Of a stretch of 64,000 bases of DNA, positions 46,581 to 59,389 are shown piece by piece. Position 1 is the first letter of the stretch. Each line of letters starts with the position of its first letter. The position numbers were made by a program, and so were the translations under genes. The notes under the pieces were generated by a model. That model was not told where the DNA came from and ran no database searches. It saw only the letters and a list, made by a program, of their open reading frames with translations. The stretch is from Phaseolus vulgaris (lineage: Eukaryota > Streptophyta > Magnoliopsida > Fabales > Fabaceae). Location: contig NC_023758.2 of the NCBI RefSeq assembly GCF_000499845.2, positions 25,579,520 to 25,643,519 of the forward strand, given 5' to 3'.

Positions 46581-48429
46581 CTTTTAAATTATTATCAAGT
46601 CACATCTTAAAAAGGTGACTTTTAACTCAAAATCGACACGTTATACATTTTTCGAAAATATATCAAAATGCAAATTATTTGTCCACTTTATTATTTTTGT
46701 TTTTTAATAAACCTTGACACGGATAATTATGAAACGGAATGATAATCCAACAATTGAATCAATAATATTATTTTTTTATATTAAAACATTTGACAAATGT
46801 TATACTGATATAATTTAGTCTCTTTTGATACTAGTGCCAAACATTCACCTCACATATCAATAAATTAATATTTTAATTATTTTTTAATTAAAAATATTAT
46901 TATTATAACGCATATCAATAAATTAATATTTTAATTATATTTAATATGTTTAAATTTAAAATATTATTATATTATTATAATAGATGGTCAAGTATGTGTG
47001 TTTTACTTTTTTTTGTCAACAAAATCTTTTCCCTTTTGATAACCCAGATTAATTGGTGTGTATTAAAAAATGTGTTTTTTTTATCATACACTAATAGTAT
47101 AAATATAATTTTACAATATTATTTAATTACAGTTACTACTAATTAACTGGATCTAGCTTTTTGTGGTATGTTTTAATGTGACAATTTTAAATGCTTCTGA
47201 CAAACACACACCTAATATTTTATCGTGGATGATGACTTGTTAGAAAATACAAGTTTTTCTTAATGATGTGAAGCTGTATCAAAATTTGCTTTACAATAAT
47301 AATAAATGACAGAACCATACATATTCACATTTATTATGCACGCAAACAAATAAGAAAACAATTATATGAAGATAAAAGAAACAAAATGGACCCATTCAGA
47401 GTGATTAATATGCATTAGTATGAAGTGAAAGCTTAAAGTATTAATTAGCGTACCATGTCCATGAAAAAAACATATGTGTCTGTGCCGGCTAGGGCCTGTA
47501 TAGGGTAGAAAAACAAGAGTTTGTAGATAATGCAAAGGGGTGAAAAGAAATGAATGAGTTCAATTAATATGTAGTTATAACATTCACGAGACTGTTCACT
47601 CTGATCAATATTTCACACCCAATTTCAGCTACATTTTGCACCTGCAAACAGTTAAGCATTTTGTTTTCATCGCTGCAAACGAAATACTGAGAAGTTTCTG
47701 AAATGGAACCCTAAACCTTAGCAGGTACCCTACACCCAACAACCAGCTAGGGTTGTCTCTCTCGGCAATAAAGATGAACATGAGAAAGTTGAGAGCAATG
47801 ATCTTTATAGGCCAATTCGGTGGTCCAAATTGCTGTAAAACACATCAAACAAACTAAGCTTGATCGAAATCAACGAAAGCAGTTGGTAAAGGCAAAACTT
47901 TTGGCAACCACTGGGAGAAAAATATATGTTGGAAATGATTAAAAATTCCTTTGAAGCTTGTGAGGATAATTAATTACTTCAAGTTTACACCATGAATTGC
48001 ATTAATTGTCAACAAACAATGAATCAAACAGTACATTTGCAAAAGATTGTATATTATGTGATTGTGGAAGCAATGGTTGTTGTCCCACGTAGGGTTACTG
48101 TGTTGAAGTTTCCAGTTTCATATGTTTGTTGCCAACAATATAGTACGTTTGTTTGGTAACTAAAACAAGTATAATGAAATTACGCTCTCTTTAGAAGTAG
48201 CTGAGCAAACAAAAGGTACATAACTTCATCACCAGTTGGGTTTGTCAGATTCGTGCTAATTCTATATAAATTCCAGGTACAGATTTTAGTGACACATAAA
48301 AAATGTGTTGTTGAATTCTACTTCCGAATTGGCATGGCTTTTATTAGTAGAATCAACCATCACCTTATTGATCTAGAAACCTTAATGATCTAGAAGCAAT
48401 TTGATATCACTTAATTGAATAAGGATGAT
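44546..48429. other. AT-rich intergenic DNA with TA microsatellites
   Basis: No credible gene. TA runs are at 46306-46335 and 46545-46577. A GC-richer stretch at 47440-47900 holds a TATA-like CTATAAAGAT on the minus strand (about 47800) followed by CT-rich sequence, which could be a promoter of an unrecognised transcript. No frame or known RNA fold supports a gene call. Confidence 0.45.
46306..46335. repeat. (TA)n microsatellite
   Basis: About 30 bp of uninterrupted TA. A second run of about 33 bp lies at 46545-46577. Confidence 0.95.
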
Positions 48430-48830
48430 TTGATGGAAAAAAAAAACGCATATGAAAATAACACACATCATTACGAAACAACGTAAAAAAATAAACGATA
48501 CAAGATTTAATGTAGTTCGGTCATCAACTACAATCTACATTCACACGGATAACTATTAAGTTTTATTTATTTTCAGTTGCACACAAAATTACAAACACAA
48601 TAATATCTTTAAATACAAATTATAAAGAGAATACAATGATTAAGTTCACTTACTATAAAACATGGTGTCCAGTGAATGTATCTCAGTTAGTTATGGCTTT
48701 ACACTAACATGATTGAAGTCTTTCACACAATCAGAGAAAAATGATTAACATGAAGGTTAATAATGAATGACTAAGCAAGGGTTGGTTGCCTTATATACAC
48801 TTCCACACGCTTATCTCTACATATCATTAA
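48430..48830. mobile_element. Possible LTR-derived repeat
   Basis: The phrase GATTTAATGTAGTTCGGTCATCAACTACAATCTACATTCACACGG and the following A-rich stretch ending in TTGCCTTATATACACTT resemble LTRs of legume copia-type elements. Ends and target duplication could not be found. Confidence 0.35.
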
Positions 48831-51800
48831 TTTCAATTTTTTAAGGGTAATTTTGTTTTAAAATAAAATATAATCAGTAATATTAAATACATAATAATTT
48901 TTTTACGTTTCATTGTTTATCTTCCCATAGTTTTGGAAGAAATAAGATAAATGTGAGATTTACATCTTTTTACTTTTCATTTTTTTCTACCAATCACTCG
49001 AAGTTTTCAAAAAATTGTTGTACTCTGTGTTTTTTCCTTCACTCTTCACCCTTTCAAAAAAGTCGTTGATGTCGTTGTGAGCCACCAGGACACCAACCAA
49101 ACAATTAAATGAAGGTTTCAACTTTTTGCACCTAAAATTTTGTTCTCACCCTCCATTAATTTCAGAAAAGGTTTTTTCAGAATTTAAGAAATACTACATT
49201 TAGTAAAGTTTTTTTGTACACACATGTTTTTTTTTAATTCTAATTGTGCTGTCATGGTTTTTTAACATATCAAGAGTATAAAAGTATCATTATGAATTAC
49301 ATGTTTTGCAATATATTTTTTCCAAAATGTCTTATAAAGAATTATGTAAATGATGATTAATTTACATAAATATAGTGAGGGTTAGTTTTTCAGTGGCCAC
49401 ATAGGGGTTGGGTATTTTTTTGTGTTTCACTTGAATGAAGACAGAAACGAATTAAGAAAACATGCGATGGACGAAGAAAAATTAAATATTTTTTGGTTCC
49501 ACATTTGAATACAAATACCGGAGTGTTTCTCTTTGCACCGCATATCTTTTACTATAGTGTTTCTCTTTGCACCCATATTTTCTACCTGCACCTGTAGGGG
49601 TAGGTAAAAGATCAAAAGGCCCATATCTATTTGTACCTGCATATATATATTTTTTTGCTTTGTTTGAATTAAAGAAAGAATTCCAAGGAGAGAAAACATA
49701 ATAAATTTAAAGAAAATAAGTAAAAAATGAAATTATTTAGATTAATACAAAAAAATAATTTAAATAGAAAATTATATAAAAAAATTATAAATGATTTTTG
49801 ATTGATATAGTATAATATACTTTTATATTAATATATTTAAAAATTAATTTGTAAAATAAAATTTTAAAAATATTTTTAAATTTATTATATAATAATTTAA
49901 CTTATTCGATATATTGTTTTAATATTTTTACTTTAATTTGCTTATTTTATTATAAAAAAATGTAAATATTAAATTGATAATCAATTATTTTTTTAACTAC
50001 ACATTGTTTCTCTGCAAATCCTTTCACGTATAGGTGGAAAATTTAGGTTACAAAAGTTTTATCATTTTCCATATTTTTTTAACTTCTAAATTCTTGAAAT
50101 ACACATTTTTTCTACTTTTCTATCATGTCCAACTTTTCACGCTTGGAAACAGATAGATTGTTAGTATTCCTTTTTTGGATAACTCTTGAGGCTATCACAA
50201 AGGGCATATTCAACTCAAGGTAAAAGGCAAAGGTTATTATGATATGAAAGGTGACCAAGATTTTTCTTGCAAGTAATTTGGTTATATTGCTCGTAATTGC
50301 AACCAGAAATTTTAGAAGAAAAATTTATAAAAAATATTTTTTTTATTGTATAATTCATGAGTCATTTAAAAAAATGTAATCTCAAAATCAATATTGCATT
50401 TTTGGATTACACATTTTCAAAAGTTTTTTTTATTCAAAAATTATTTCTGAATCTATAAGTTTATGCTATATTATACAATTTTAAAAAAAAAACTATCTGA
50501 ATAATTTTTTTTTGAATTGTATAGTCCAAAATACAATATTAACTTTCAGATTACATTCTGGAAGTCAAAGTTGACTTCTAAATCAACATTTGTTTTTTTA
50601 ATCCAATGTATGTTTTTTAGTTTCAAGTGCATAATTATGGAGTTTTTTTTTTTTACAATTTAAATAAAACTTCAAATTGAAGGATAGATGAGAATTTTAG
50701 TATTTATAAGTTAAAGGATAAAATAATGTAGGAACAAAACGAAATGACTATGGATATGAATATTATAGATTTAAGTCATAGACAAATCAGGAGATGGATA
50801 TGGATGTCGTCACTTTAATATATACATTTTTTTCAATAAATTTAAACAAAATTATATAAGTATTTAAATCATACAATCTATATTTTTAATTTATAAATTT
50901 TATGTTAAACAATTAATAATTACTTAATAGACATTTTTTATATATATTTTTATTTAATGGTATATTTTAAAATAAAGAAAAATTAAGTTTATAAATAAAA
51001 GTTTAACGTTCATTTATTATTTTATTATAAGATCACCGATTTTAGATAATTTTTATCTTCGCAAATTCTTTCTGACTCTGAAATCAATGAACATATTAAG
51101 ATTATGAGGAGCTCGTGAAAAACAAATTGACTTTAACCGGTTGAATCTTAGTCTTGGTATGTGAGATAAATTTTAAGTGAGTTTGATTTTTTCTTTCTTT
51201 TTTAACAAACAATTAAGAGAGTATATTGTTGGTGTATGATTGATTTTGTGAAGACTTACTTAGATTTGTTGAGTTGTTGAAAAAAAAAATAGCGAACTTT
51301 TGGATAAAAACACACTTCAATTTAGATAAGGGAAGGTAATAATATAAGAGAAGGTAATAATATATTTTTACAAAACAATGGTTGTTTTGATGTTACGAAT
51401 TATATGCACTTTACATATATGAGATACACGTGTGATCTCTTAAATGGAATGATTGATCTGAAGTTTATGTTTTTGTTATTGTATGAATAAAAATGATAAT
51501 GTTAGTCAACTTGTGAGCGACTAAATCACCTAAACATGAGATATGCATATGATAGTATGATTAAGGATAAAGATTGTATAGGTAGATATTCGTTGAATTT
51601 TTTTTATCAGATACTAAATATATTTTTTTAATGAATACTAGTGGGTAAAAGTTACAAACATTTTGATTATCTGCATGTTAAGGAGGTGAATATGAGTATC
51701 ATGTTATTCAATCATTTCTTAGCTACTCGTTGATAACTGTTAGTGGATTTTATTTCAATATTTTCAAAACAAAGTTACTATTGAGAAAAATATTAACCAT

Positions 51801-52205
51801 TAAAAAATTATTTAGAATTTAATTTTATATATTTATATATTTTATTTAGAATTATGAAATTGGAGTTATTTTAAAAAATATTAATTATTTAAAGTTTAAA
51901 ATATATACTTTGTGATGCAACTTATTTAAATTTGATTTTTAGAAAGATAAAATTTATTTGCCATAATATTTCATTATGCATTTTTTTTAATTATATTCTA
52001 TAATTACTTCTTTGTCTAATTTACATTTACAAAATTTGTTTTTAAATATTTTTATTTAAAATTAAAATATATTTTTTTAGGTTTTTATGGATATTCGCTA
52101 GTATTGTATTTTTTCTTAGCTAGTGGGTCAAGTATGGGGTGAACACTATTTGTACCGTCTCGATACATTTTACCCATATTTATGTTGTATAAAAGGTGAG
52201 ATTTA
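48831..52205. other. AT-rich intergenic DNA with faint retroelement traces
   Basis: Very AT-rich with no gene. At 50190-50320 the plus strand reads KGKGYYDMKGDQDF followed by a decayed FGYIARNCNQKF, which recalls a retroelement gag zinc knuckle, but a stop and a lost Cys leave it doubtful. A short duplicated phrase (TAGTGTTTCTCTTTGCACC) occurs at 49521-49575. Confidence 0.45.
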
Positions 52206-53440
52206 GGGATGGCAATGCGGGACGGGTTGGCCTCCTAACTCACATAAAAAAAATACAGAGTTGTGTATTTATGTCAAACATTATGTTTAAATACATTCAA
52301 AATATTGAAAGAGAAGCATACCAATGATGCATTTTCAAATTAGATTGAACTAGTTGAACCATCATTTCATTTCTTTCTCTCGGTTTATTGTGCAGTATGA
52401 TCATATTTTTTTTTGTACGATGATCATTTGAAAACATGACCTTGTGCTACCATTGCTTCTCAAAAAACATAATCTAATTGGAATAGGCCCTTATGACGCA
52501 AAAGATCTTGATAGTACATATTAATGGTTGACAATAAATTAATTGTGGATTATTTATGTCAAGCACCTATGTTTGAATATCTTCTCGCCGGTTGACTCAG
52601 CCGCCGTTGACTTCAAAGGCAGATGGTGGCTCCTCCTATTTCTTGGTGGTTTCTGCTCTCTCCTTGGGTGGTTGGGAGTGGCTTCGTTGAAACAGAGGGG
52701 GCCCTACCTGTTGATTGCACTCCGACGATCAAGTCAGTACTGGGTTAAGAAACAGTAAGTATGTAAAGTAGTTTCAGTCTTAGAAAAGGTGTACCTTTTC
52801 TAGGGTTCTTACCACCCTTTATATAGGTTGTATCTAGGTCAACTCCCTATCCCACGAGGATCTTTCCTTTGGTGGAATTAGGGTTGTTGGGGAGGCATAC
52901 TATGACGCGTCGCATAAGCTTAGCGCAGCCGCGACACAGGACTTGCCTCTTCTGGAGTGCAAAATCTTAACAGTATGACTGTCAGGGTACCAACTCATGT
53001 ACCAGCATTGCGGGGCCATCTGTTCTATGGGTGCCCTAAGTATTCACATGTCATGCATGCAGTCTATCCTTGGAAACCCTAACCCTAACGGGCCTTAGTG
53101 CCTCCAAGGATTATTTACTTGTGCTAGTCCTGAAGGTACTACACACACTACATGCATGAACTTCTGTCGTGACTTAGGTCCTTCTTACATCTGAATGATA
53201 ACTCATTATTATTTATGGGGCCCACCTACGTGGCCCATTAACGCGACCAGACCACTGAGGTTCGATGTCGACGTCTGATGTTGACCTCTCACGAAGCCGT
53301 TGTTCGAGGTCTGGCCAGTACATAATACATTCAAAATAAGATCTCACTCCCACAATAAATAGACTCTTATGCGTGGCGGGACAGAAAAATCAACCTGCGT
53401 TCATTACGCGGGGCGGGCCAGCCCGCATTATCTTCCCGAG
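52206..53440. mobile_element. Composite repeat: hAT-like ends with LTR-like core
   Basis: The left edge TAGGGATGGCAATGCGGGACGGG has the look of a hAT-type terminus. The right edge, reverse complemented, has GATAATGCGGGCTGGCCCGCC. The GC-richer core (52560-53330) resembles a gypsy LTR (CACTCCGACGATCAAGTCAGTACTGGGTTAAGAAACAG, then TTATATAGG, as in plant LTR promoters). No protein frame is credible. Boundaries of the core are not resolved. Confidence 0.4.
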
Positions 53441-54575
53441 TGAGATTACTTATATATGTTTTGGAGAGATATATGATTAATGATCAGATACATGACATGA
53501 TGTACATGCCCTTCTTATGTAACATTTTGTATGAATATAAGTTTGATTGCTTATGTACATGTGTATATGTTATTGTATATCGTATATAAGGTTTGATTCT
53601 AAATAAATGACCTCTGATTGAGTGGTTCTACATAACTTTTAATGAGTGGAGTTTGGATTAATATGATAAACACAATACTCACATTAACAAATTTTATTCT
53701 TGTTTAGTTACCTAAGCATAAGACTATAAAAAAAAGCCTTATATTTAACTTAATAACAAATCTATAGTAGATATTTTCATTTCATCCTAACTTCGTAAAC
53801 ATAAGTCATTTAAAATGTAATATATTCAATGCATACATTATCCATTAGTGTGATCATTTATTATAATTTAAAATTTTATAAAAAATAGCTTGTAATTAGT
53901 GACTATGCATGATTAAAGTCTTAAAGTGACTACGTGCGAATAATACAAAATTATTTTACTGGACACATTGGAAAAAAAAGTAGAATTTAAAAAAAAAACA
54001 ATAATATAGTATTTAATATTAGGATTTTTTGTTGTATTTATATTTAGAGGACTTTTGAATATATATAGATCTTATGATAAGCTATGATGTGGTTTTGTAT
54101 ATAGTATCTTCTAGTATAGTTACATACGACATCATTTTTTAAATAGTTTCACACATTTATTTCATTTTTTAAAATAATAAAAATCTAAACATTAAATTTA
54201 ATTAAACTTAAAGTGCATACTTTATTAGTATTTTTCATAAAAAAAACTATATTCTTTTAAAATATAAATTTTATTACTGTAAATAATATATAAATTTGCT
54301 TTTATTTATATTAAAATGTCAGGAAATTATTAAACTTGTTTCTATCTGAATATATTTTTAAAACATGTGGTAAAAAATCCTAAACTATAATTTCTATTTA
54401 TAATTTTTCTCAATAAAAGACAATGGTGAACAGTATGAAGAAAAGAGACTGTAATAGCAGCATGAAGAGTGATCATAACCGGTCACATTGATTGAGCATT
54501 AGTACCCTAAATACGATGATGTCAAATCTTTGACATTTCTTCCTCTTCCATTCCCGTGCCGGCGGAACCACCAAA
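53441..54575. other. AT-rich upstream region of RUS1
   Basis: No gene or repeat is recognised. The last about 150 bp become less AT-rich and should contain the RUS1 promoter and leader. I could not pick a TATA box. Confidence 0.45.
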
Positions 54576-57500
54576 ATGGGCTGCGCCTGCACGCCCTTAT
54601 GCGCCTCTCTCTTCACTTCTCTTCCACTTCGCCACCGCCTTCCACCGTCATCGCCACATTTCGCCTCCGCCGTCCCCTTTCGTCCCAAACAACAAACCCC
54701 TTATCATACTTCTCGCCTTTCGGCCCTTCCTCTGTTATCCCAAGGCAGCGGAAACAACAACAACAACAACGGTGGTAGTTGGGGTAACCCCTTTGATTCC
54801 AACGATTCTGATTCAGATTCAAATTCAAATTCTCATCGCATCCTTTTCCTTTCCCTGCTATGCTCTTCCGCCGTATGTTTCTTCGGCCACCTCCTTCTGG
54901 TTAAACTTGCAAACGCCAAAACCTGGTCTTCCTCTTCCGACAACGAACTTTTGTCTGAACCCGTTTGGGAAGTCAAAGGTGGCAAGTGGACCAGGCTTGT
55001 CCCTGACCCCACCAACGATGTCTTTGTCTCCGCACACCCGGGGTTGTTGGCGGAGTTACAATCCCTCAAGCCTTCACAATTTGCAACCTTCGTGTGGCTG
55101 AAGTGCAGAGACATCTTCACGCGGTTAATGCTTCCAGAGGGTTTTCCGGAGAGTGTGACGAGTGATTACTTGGAGTATTCTCTGTGGAGAGCAGTTCAGG
55201 GTGTAGCTTGCCAGGTTAGCGGGGTGCTAGCAACGCAATCGTTGCTTTATGCTGTTGGACTGGGAAAAGGGGCTATTCCAACTGCTGCTGCCATCAATTG
55301 GGTGCTCAAGGATGGAATTGGGTACCTCAGTAAGATCATGTTGTCAAACTTTGGTCGCCATTTTGATGTTAACCCCAAAGGGTGGAGATTGTTTGCTGAC
55401 CTTCTTGAAAATGCTGCCTTTGGTTTGGAAATGTGTACTCCTGCTTTCCCTCAGTTTTTCGTGCTCATTGGTGCTGTGGCTGGGGCCTCTCGCTCTGCTG
55501 CTTCACTGATTCAGGTTATTCCAGTTTTTAGTACTTGAAGGTTTTGCTAAGTCTTTCTAGTCTTTTTTTTTAACACGGAAAGAGAGAGCTTTTGACCGTT
55601 CTGATTTAAGTAAGAGCGATGCACATTGAAATCAAGTGTTTAAGTATTATAATGATGATGATGAGCATGAAGTTCTTACCTTTTGCTTTTGTTTCCAATT
55701 GTGTGAATGATTCGGCATAGTTATTAGGATGTTATGATTTGCAATTCGAATCGTGCAATTTGAAATAAATTGGATTTGGCTAACCAGAAATTTTTATCAT
55801 TTGATATGAACAATTTGCAATGTCTTTCACGTTTATGTCTTTTTGTCTAGATAGTGTTGGTCAAGCCAGTTTTGTGTTGTGTATAATCTGTACCTTACAC
55901 GTTGATTCAATTTCAATCATTGAAACTAATACAATGCATGTTGAAACTAAGTGTTTAAGTATAGCAATGATACGTTTGTATAAAGTAATTCATTTGTTTG
56001 TTCTAGCTTGCCGAGTCGGTCATTTCTTGCTGCTCTCCGAGATTGATAACTATCATTGGAAGTTTGAACTGTTTTTTCTTCACAGGCTTCTACAAGGAGC
56101 TGTTTCTTTGCTGGTTTTGCTGCTCAAAGGAATTTTGCTGAGGTGAAAACTTGATCCTTTATTCTTTATTGACTAGGAGTATTAAGTCATTGATGCAACA
56201 CAACACTCATTTCATTTCCTTGGTTTGGTATCCATCTAGTGCTGAGTGGCATGATTGATGAATATTCATTTGACACATTTGTTTTTACCTATATACTGTT
56301 TTCTTTCTGAAAATGACTGTAAATTTGTAGGTAATTGCTAAAGGGGAAGTGCAAGGAATGGCAAGCAGATTTATCGGTATTGGGCTTGGTATAGGATTGG
56401 GTAACTGCATAGGCTCCTCCACACCCCTTGTTCTTGCTTCATTTATTGTCTTGACTTGGATCCACATGTACTGCAATCTGAAGTCGTACCAGTCCATTCA
56501 ATTACGGACTTTAAATCCTTATCGTGCAAGTAATTTCTGATCCCTGTCTTATACCCGCTTAAACACAATCATGTGAGAGCTGTGTTACTGTTTCTCTTTT
56601 AGAAATAATTAGTTTACTTTATAATGTTCATGAAATATGGTGATATGTAAATATAAATAAGGCAATGATGTTAGTCAGCTATTGTTAGTTCATAGCTGTC
56701 TGGTAGCTGCCTATAAGTAAGGAAGGTTGTTGTATTCTAGACGGCTGAATCTAGATTGAATGTTAATGACAGAAGTGGGTGCACATATTCTTTGACCTTT
56801 CTTTGTTCTCTCTTGTTTCCCTGAGACCTCCCTATTCTGTTTTGTGCTCTCTTCCCCTCTTCTTTCTCTGTCTTTCATCTTTCCCGCCTAATTCTATATC
56901 ATATGGAATATTCTGAAATGTTCTCGCTGTGTAGATTTAATTTTATAAGATGGGAAATTTTCTTAGGTTGTCTGTTTGAGGACTTGGAAATCTGGAAATG
57001 CTACTAGGGTTGATTTTGACATCAAAAGGTCAAAACTTAATATGTCTCGTTGATTATTTTGGCAGGTTTGGTTTTCAGTGAATATCTACTCAGTGGCCAG
57101 GCACCTCCAGTTAAAGATGTCAATGACGAGGAGCCACTATTTCCAGCAGTACCCATATTAAATGCAACTTTTGCTAACAAGGTGAGTTAATCTTGCTTGT
57201 GTTAAAGTTGTGAAATTTAAATCTTTGAAATGAAAGCTCATGTCTTCCTGGTTCAAAAGTTTCTGCTTGCTATATCGATTTATTTATTTTGGTCATGGCT
57301 TGTGTAATTTTAAGGTTCTTTCTGTCTTCTTCTAATAGCCCTTATCACTTCTCAGTTCAGGCTGGGGAGTATCAGGTCATATCTGTCTGTCCCTTGTTAT
57401 GATGGTAACTTGTTGGAAAATTTACTTTTTGCATTTTTATTAGTTTTAATATGGTCATTATTCTTATGCCACCGTAAGTCCTTCACTAATTTTTCCAATG

Positions 57501-58599
57501 CCAGTTGAGTATAGGAAGTATGAAACATAAAACACGTGAGACTGACCTATAAATATAATTTTATTTCCTCTTCTCAACCTTCTACAAACACGTAGTATTA
57601 GTATGAAGTATCTACAATAACATTACGCCATATATACTCTTCCAACATCATTTGATTAGGGTGCCCTATAAGGATGGACAAGTATCAGAAATGATTGGTA
57701 TTATGTTTAGCATAAGCTAATTTTGAATATTTTGGCTTGTTTACTTTTGTAATAGGCACGATCAATTGCTTTATCATCTGAAGCAAAAGACGCAGCTGCA
57801 GAAATTGAACGTCGTCTGCAGCTTGGATCCAAGCTCAGTGAAATTGTCAACGGCAAGGAAGATGTGCTTGCCCTCTTCCGGCTTTATAAAAAAGAAGGGT
57901 ACATCTTGTCAGAGCACATGGGAAAATTCTGTGTAAGTTGGCAACTAACTTCACTTTTATTGTCATTGGGTTTTTTCTCATCCTAAAGAGTGTGAGGGAG
58001 ATGGTGTCTTTCCTCCTTGATTCATGTTTAGATGTATATTATATTACTGTAAAACACACTGAAACAACAGAAGGCTGCGCAATTCATTTTTATCTTGTAG
58101 CTTTTCTTTTCCTTTCTGAGCTTATCTGTTCTTTTTCTGTCTATAAAAATTTAAAGCTATTGGTTGAAAGTGTCGTGGTTTATTTGTCAAAATAATTATT
58201 AGTAAAATGGTACATCAAGTTCAGTCTTTTCTCAATTTGAAAGGCTATTTTATATTAAATTTTTGCCGTTGTGTATCATGGGTCTAATAATGCGTGTTCC
58301 CGGTTCAGGTTGTACTCAAAGAAAACTGTTCACAGCAAGACATGCTCAAGGCACTGTTCCAGGTCAATTACCTTTATTGGTTAGAAAAGAACGCAGGAAT
58401 TGGAGGAAGAGGAACCCTGAATGATTCCAGACCTGGTGGGAGGTTGCATACATCTCTGGATTATGTAGAAAGGGAATTCAACCATCTAAAAAATGATGGA
58501 GAATCGGTAGGCTGGGTCACGGACGGGCTTATTGCAAGGCCATTGCCAAATAGGATTCGCATTGGCGATACAACATCCTCAAACTCGGTGAGTAGCTGA
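54576..58599 (+). CDS. RUS1: ROOT UVB SENSITIVE 1-like protein (DUF647)
   Basis: Six exons with GT-AG junctions (54576-55514, 56086-56142, 56331-56529, 57066-57181, 57756-57932, 58309-58599) give 592 aa, close to the Arabidopsis RUS1 length. The first about 70 residues are rich in Ser/Pro/Arg and poor in acids, as in a plastid transit peptide. Then come an Asn/Ser-rich linker and a hydrophobic segment ([16 protein letters not shown]). The DUF647 domain runs from about residue 165 to 400, with [35 protein letters not shown] and [14 protein letters not shown]. The C-terminal part has [12 protein letters not shown] and [17 protein letters not shown]1 with RUS2 controls early seedling and root responses to low UV-B in a vitamin B6-linked pathway. 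The biochemical activity is not settled. Confidence 0.93.
56669..56900. repeat. LTR/TRIM-like fragment in a RUS1 intron
   Basis: TGTTAGTCAGCTATTGTTAG...AGCTGCCTATAAGTAAGG...CTATATCA has the shape and wording of short legume copia/TRIM LTRs, including a TATA-like site. No matching target duplication was found, so this is tentative. Confidence 0.3.
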
Positions 58600-59389
58600 C
58601 ACGGCCAAAGACTGGTGGTTTTCATTCATGACCACTTGCATAGCTGCTTGGGAAAGCTAGTTGGGATTCAACATTTCTTGAAGATCAAGGACTGGTTGGT
58701 AATTGGCCATTGGTGCAATGCGTGCAACAAAGTGAGTGGCCCCAAGATAACCACAACTAGTTGAAGCCATATGGTGACATGGTGTGGCAAAAGCCCACTT
58801 TGCCTATCTCATTGGCAGTGAAATGGACTGACCCGGAAACAGTCACATAACTGGGAAACAACATACAGCTTTTATTTTTGAGATTGCACCCCACGGATAG
58901 ATTGAGTTGTGCATATAAAAACTCCACTTTTTGCTTGTATCGCAACCAAACCTGTATAATATATACTACAGTTGGGCAAAATCTCGTACAAATACATTTC
59001 GTTCCACAAATTTGATGTCTCTCTACAGTTATAGATTGTCTTTGCCACAAATGCTGACATTGCTTGTATATTCTACCTAAAAAGCAAAACTTGATTTAAC
59101 AATTTGCTGACTTGTAAAAACAAAATATAGTCACCTCCAAACGTTATTTTTGTCTCTAGAAAAAAGAACGCACAGATTTTCAGAATGAAAAATGCTAAAG
59201 AATCAATGGCCGCCTGCCCTGTTTTATACTGATTGTTAAACTTTTCCAGAACGTATGAAAAAGAGTCATAAATTTCATATCTCGATCAAAAACTAAAGTA
59301 GCTGCTTCCGTTTTCATTTCACGTTATCATCAACTCCACGTTACGTATAAAACGCACTAGAACCGTCTGAGAAAGTGAGAGTTAGAAAG
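58600..59389. other. RUS1 3' region and JMJ32 promoter
   Basis: The 3' untranslated region of RUS1 occupies the first few hundred bases. TATAAAA at 59346-59352 lies only 38 bp before the JMJ32 start codon, which implies a very short leader if used. The intergenic space is less than 800 bp. Confidence 0.55.

Noticed and set aside
49427..49699. 90-codon minus-strand frame with repeated CKEKHSG-like words
   Set aside because: It comes from a short duplicated phrase in AT-rich DNA. No domain and no neighbouring exons.
50190..50320. Retroelement gag zinc knuckle as a separate feature
   Set aside because: One of the Cys positions is a stop and no flanking gag sequence is visible. Mentioned only inside the intergenic entry.
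54556..55101. 181-codon alternative frame at the RUS1 start
   Set aside because: Overlaps the transit peptide region in another frame. The frame starting at 54576 carries the DUF647 protein.
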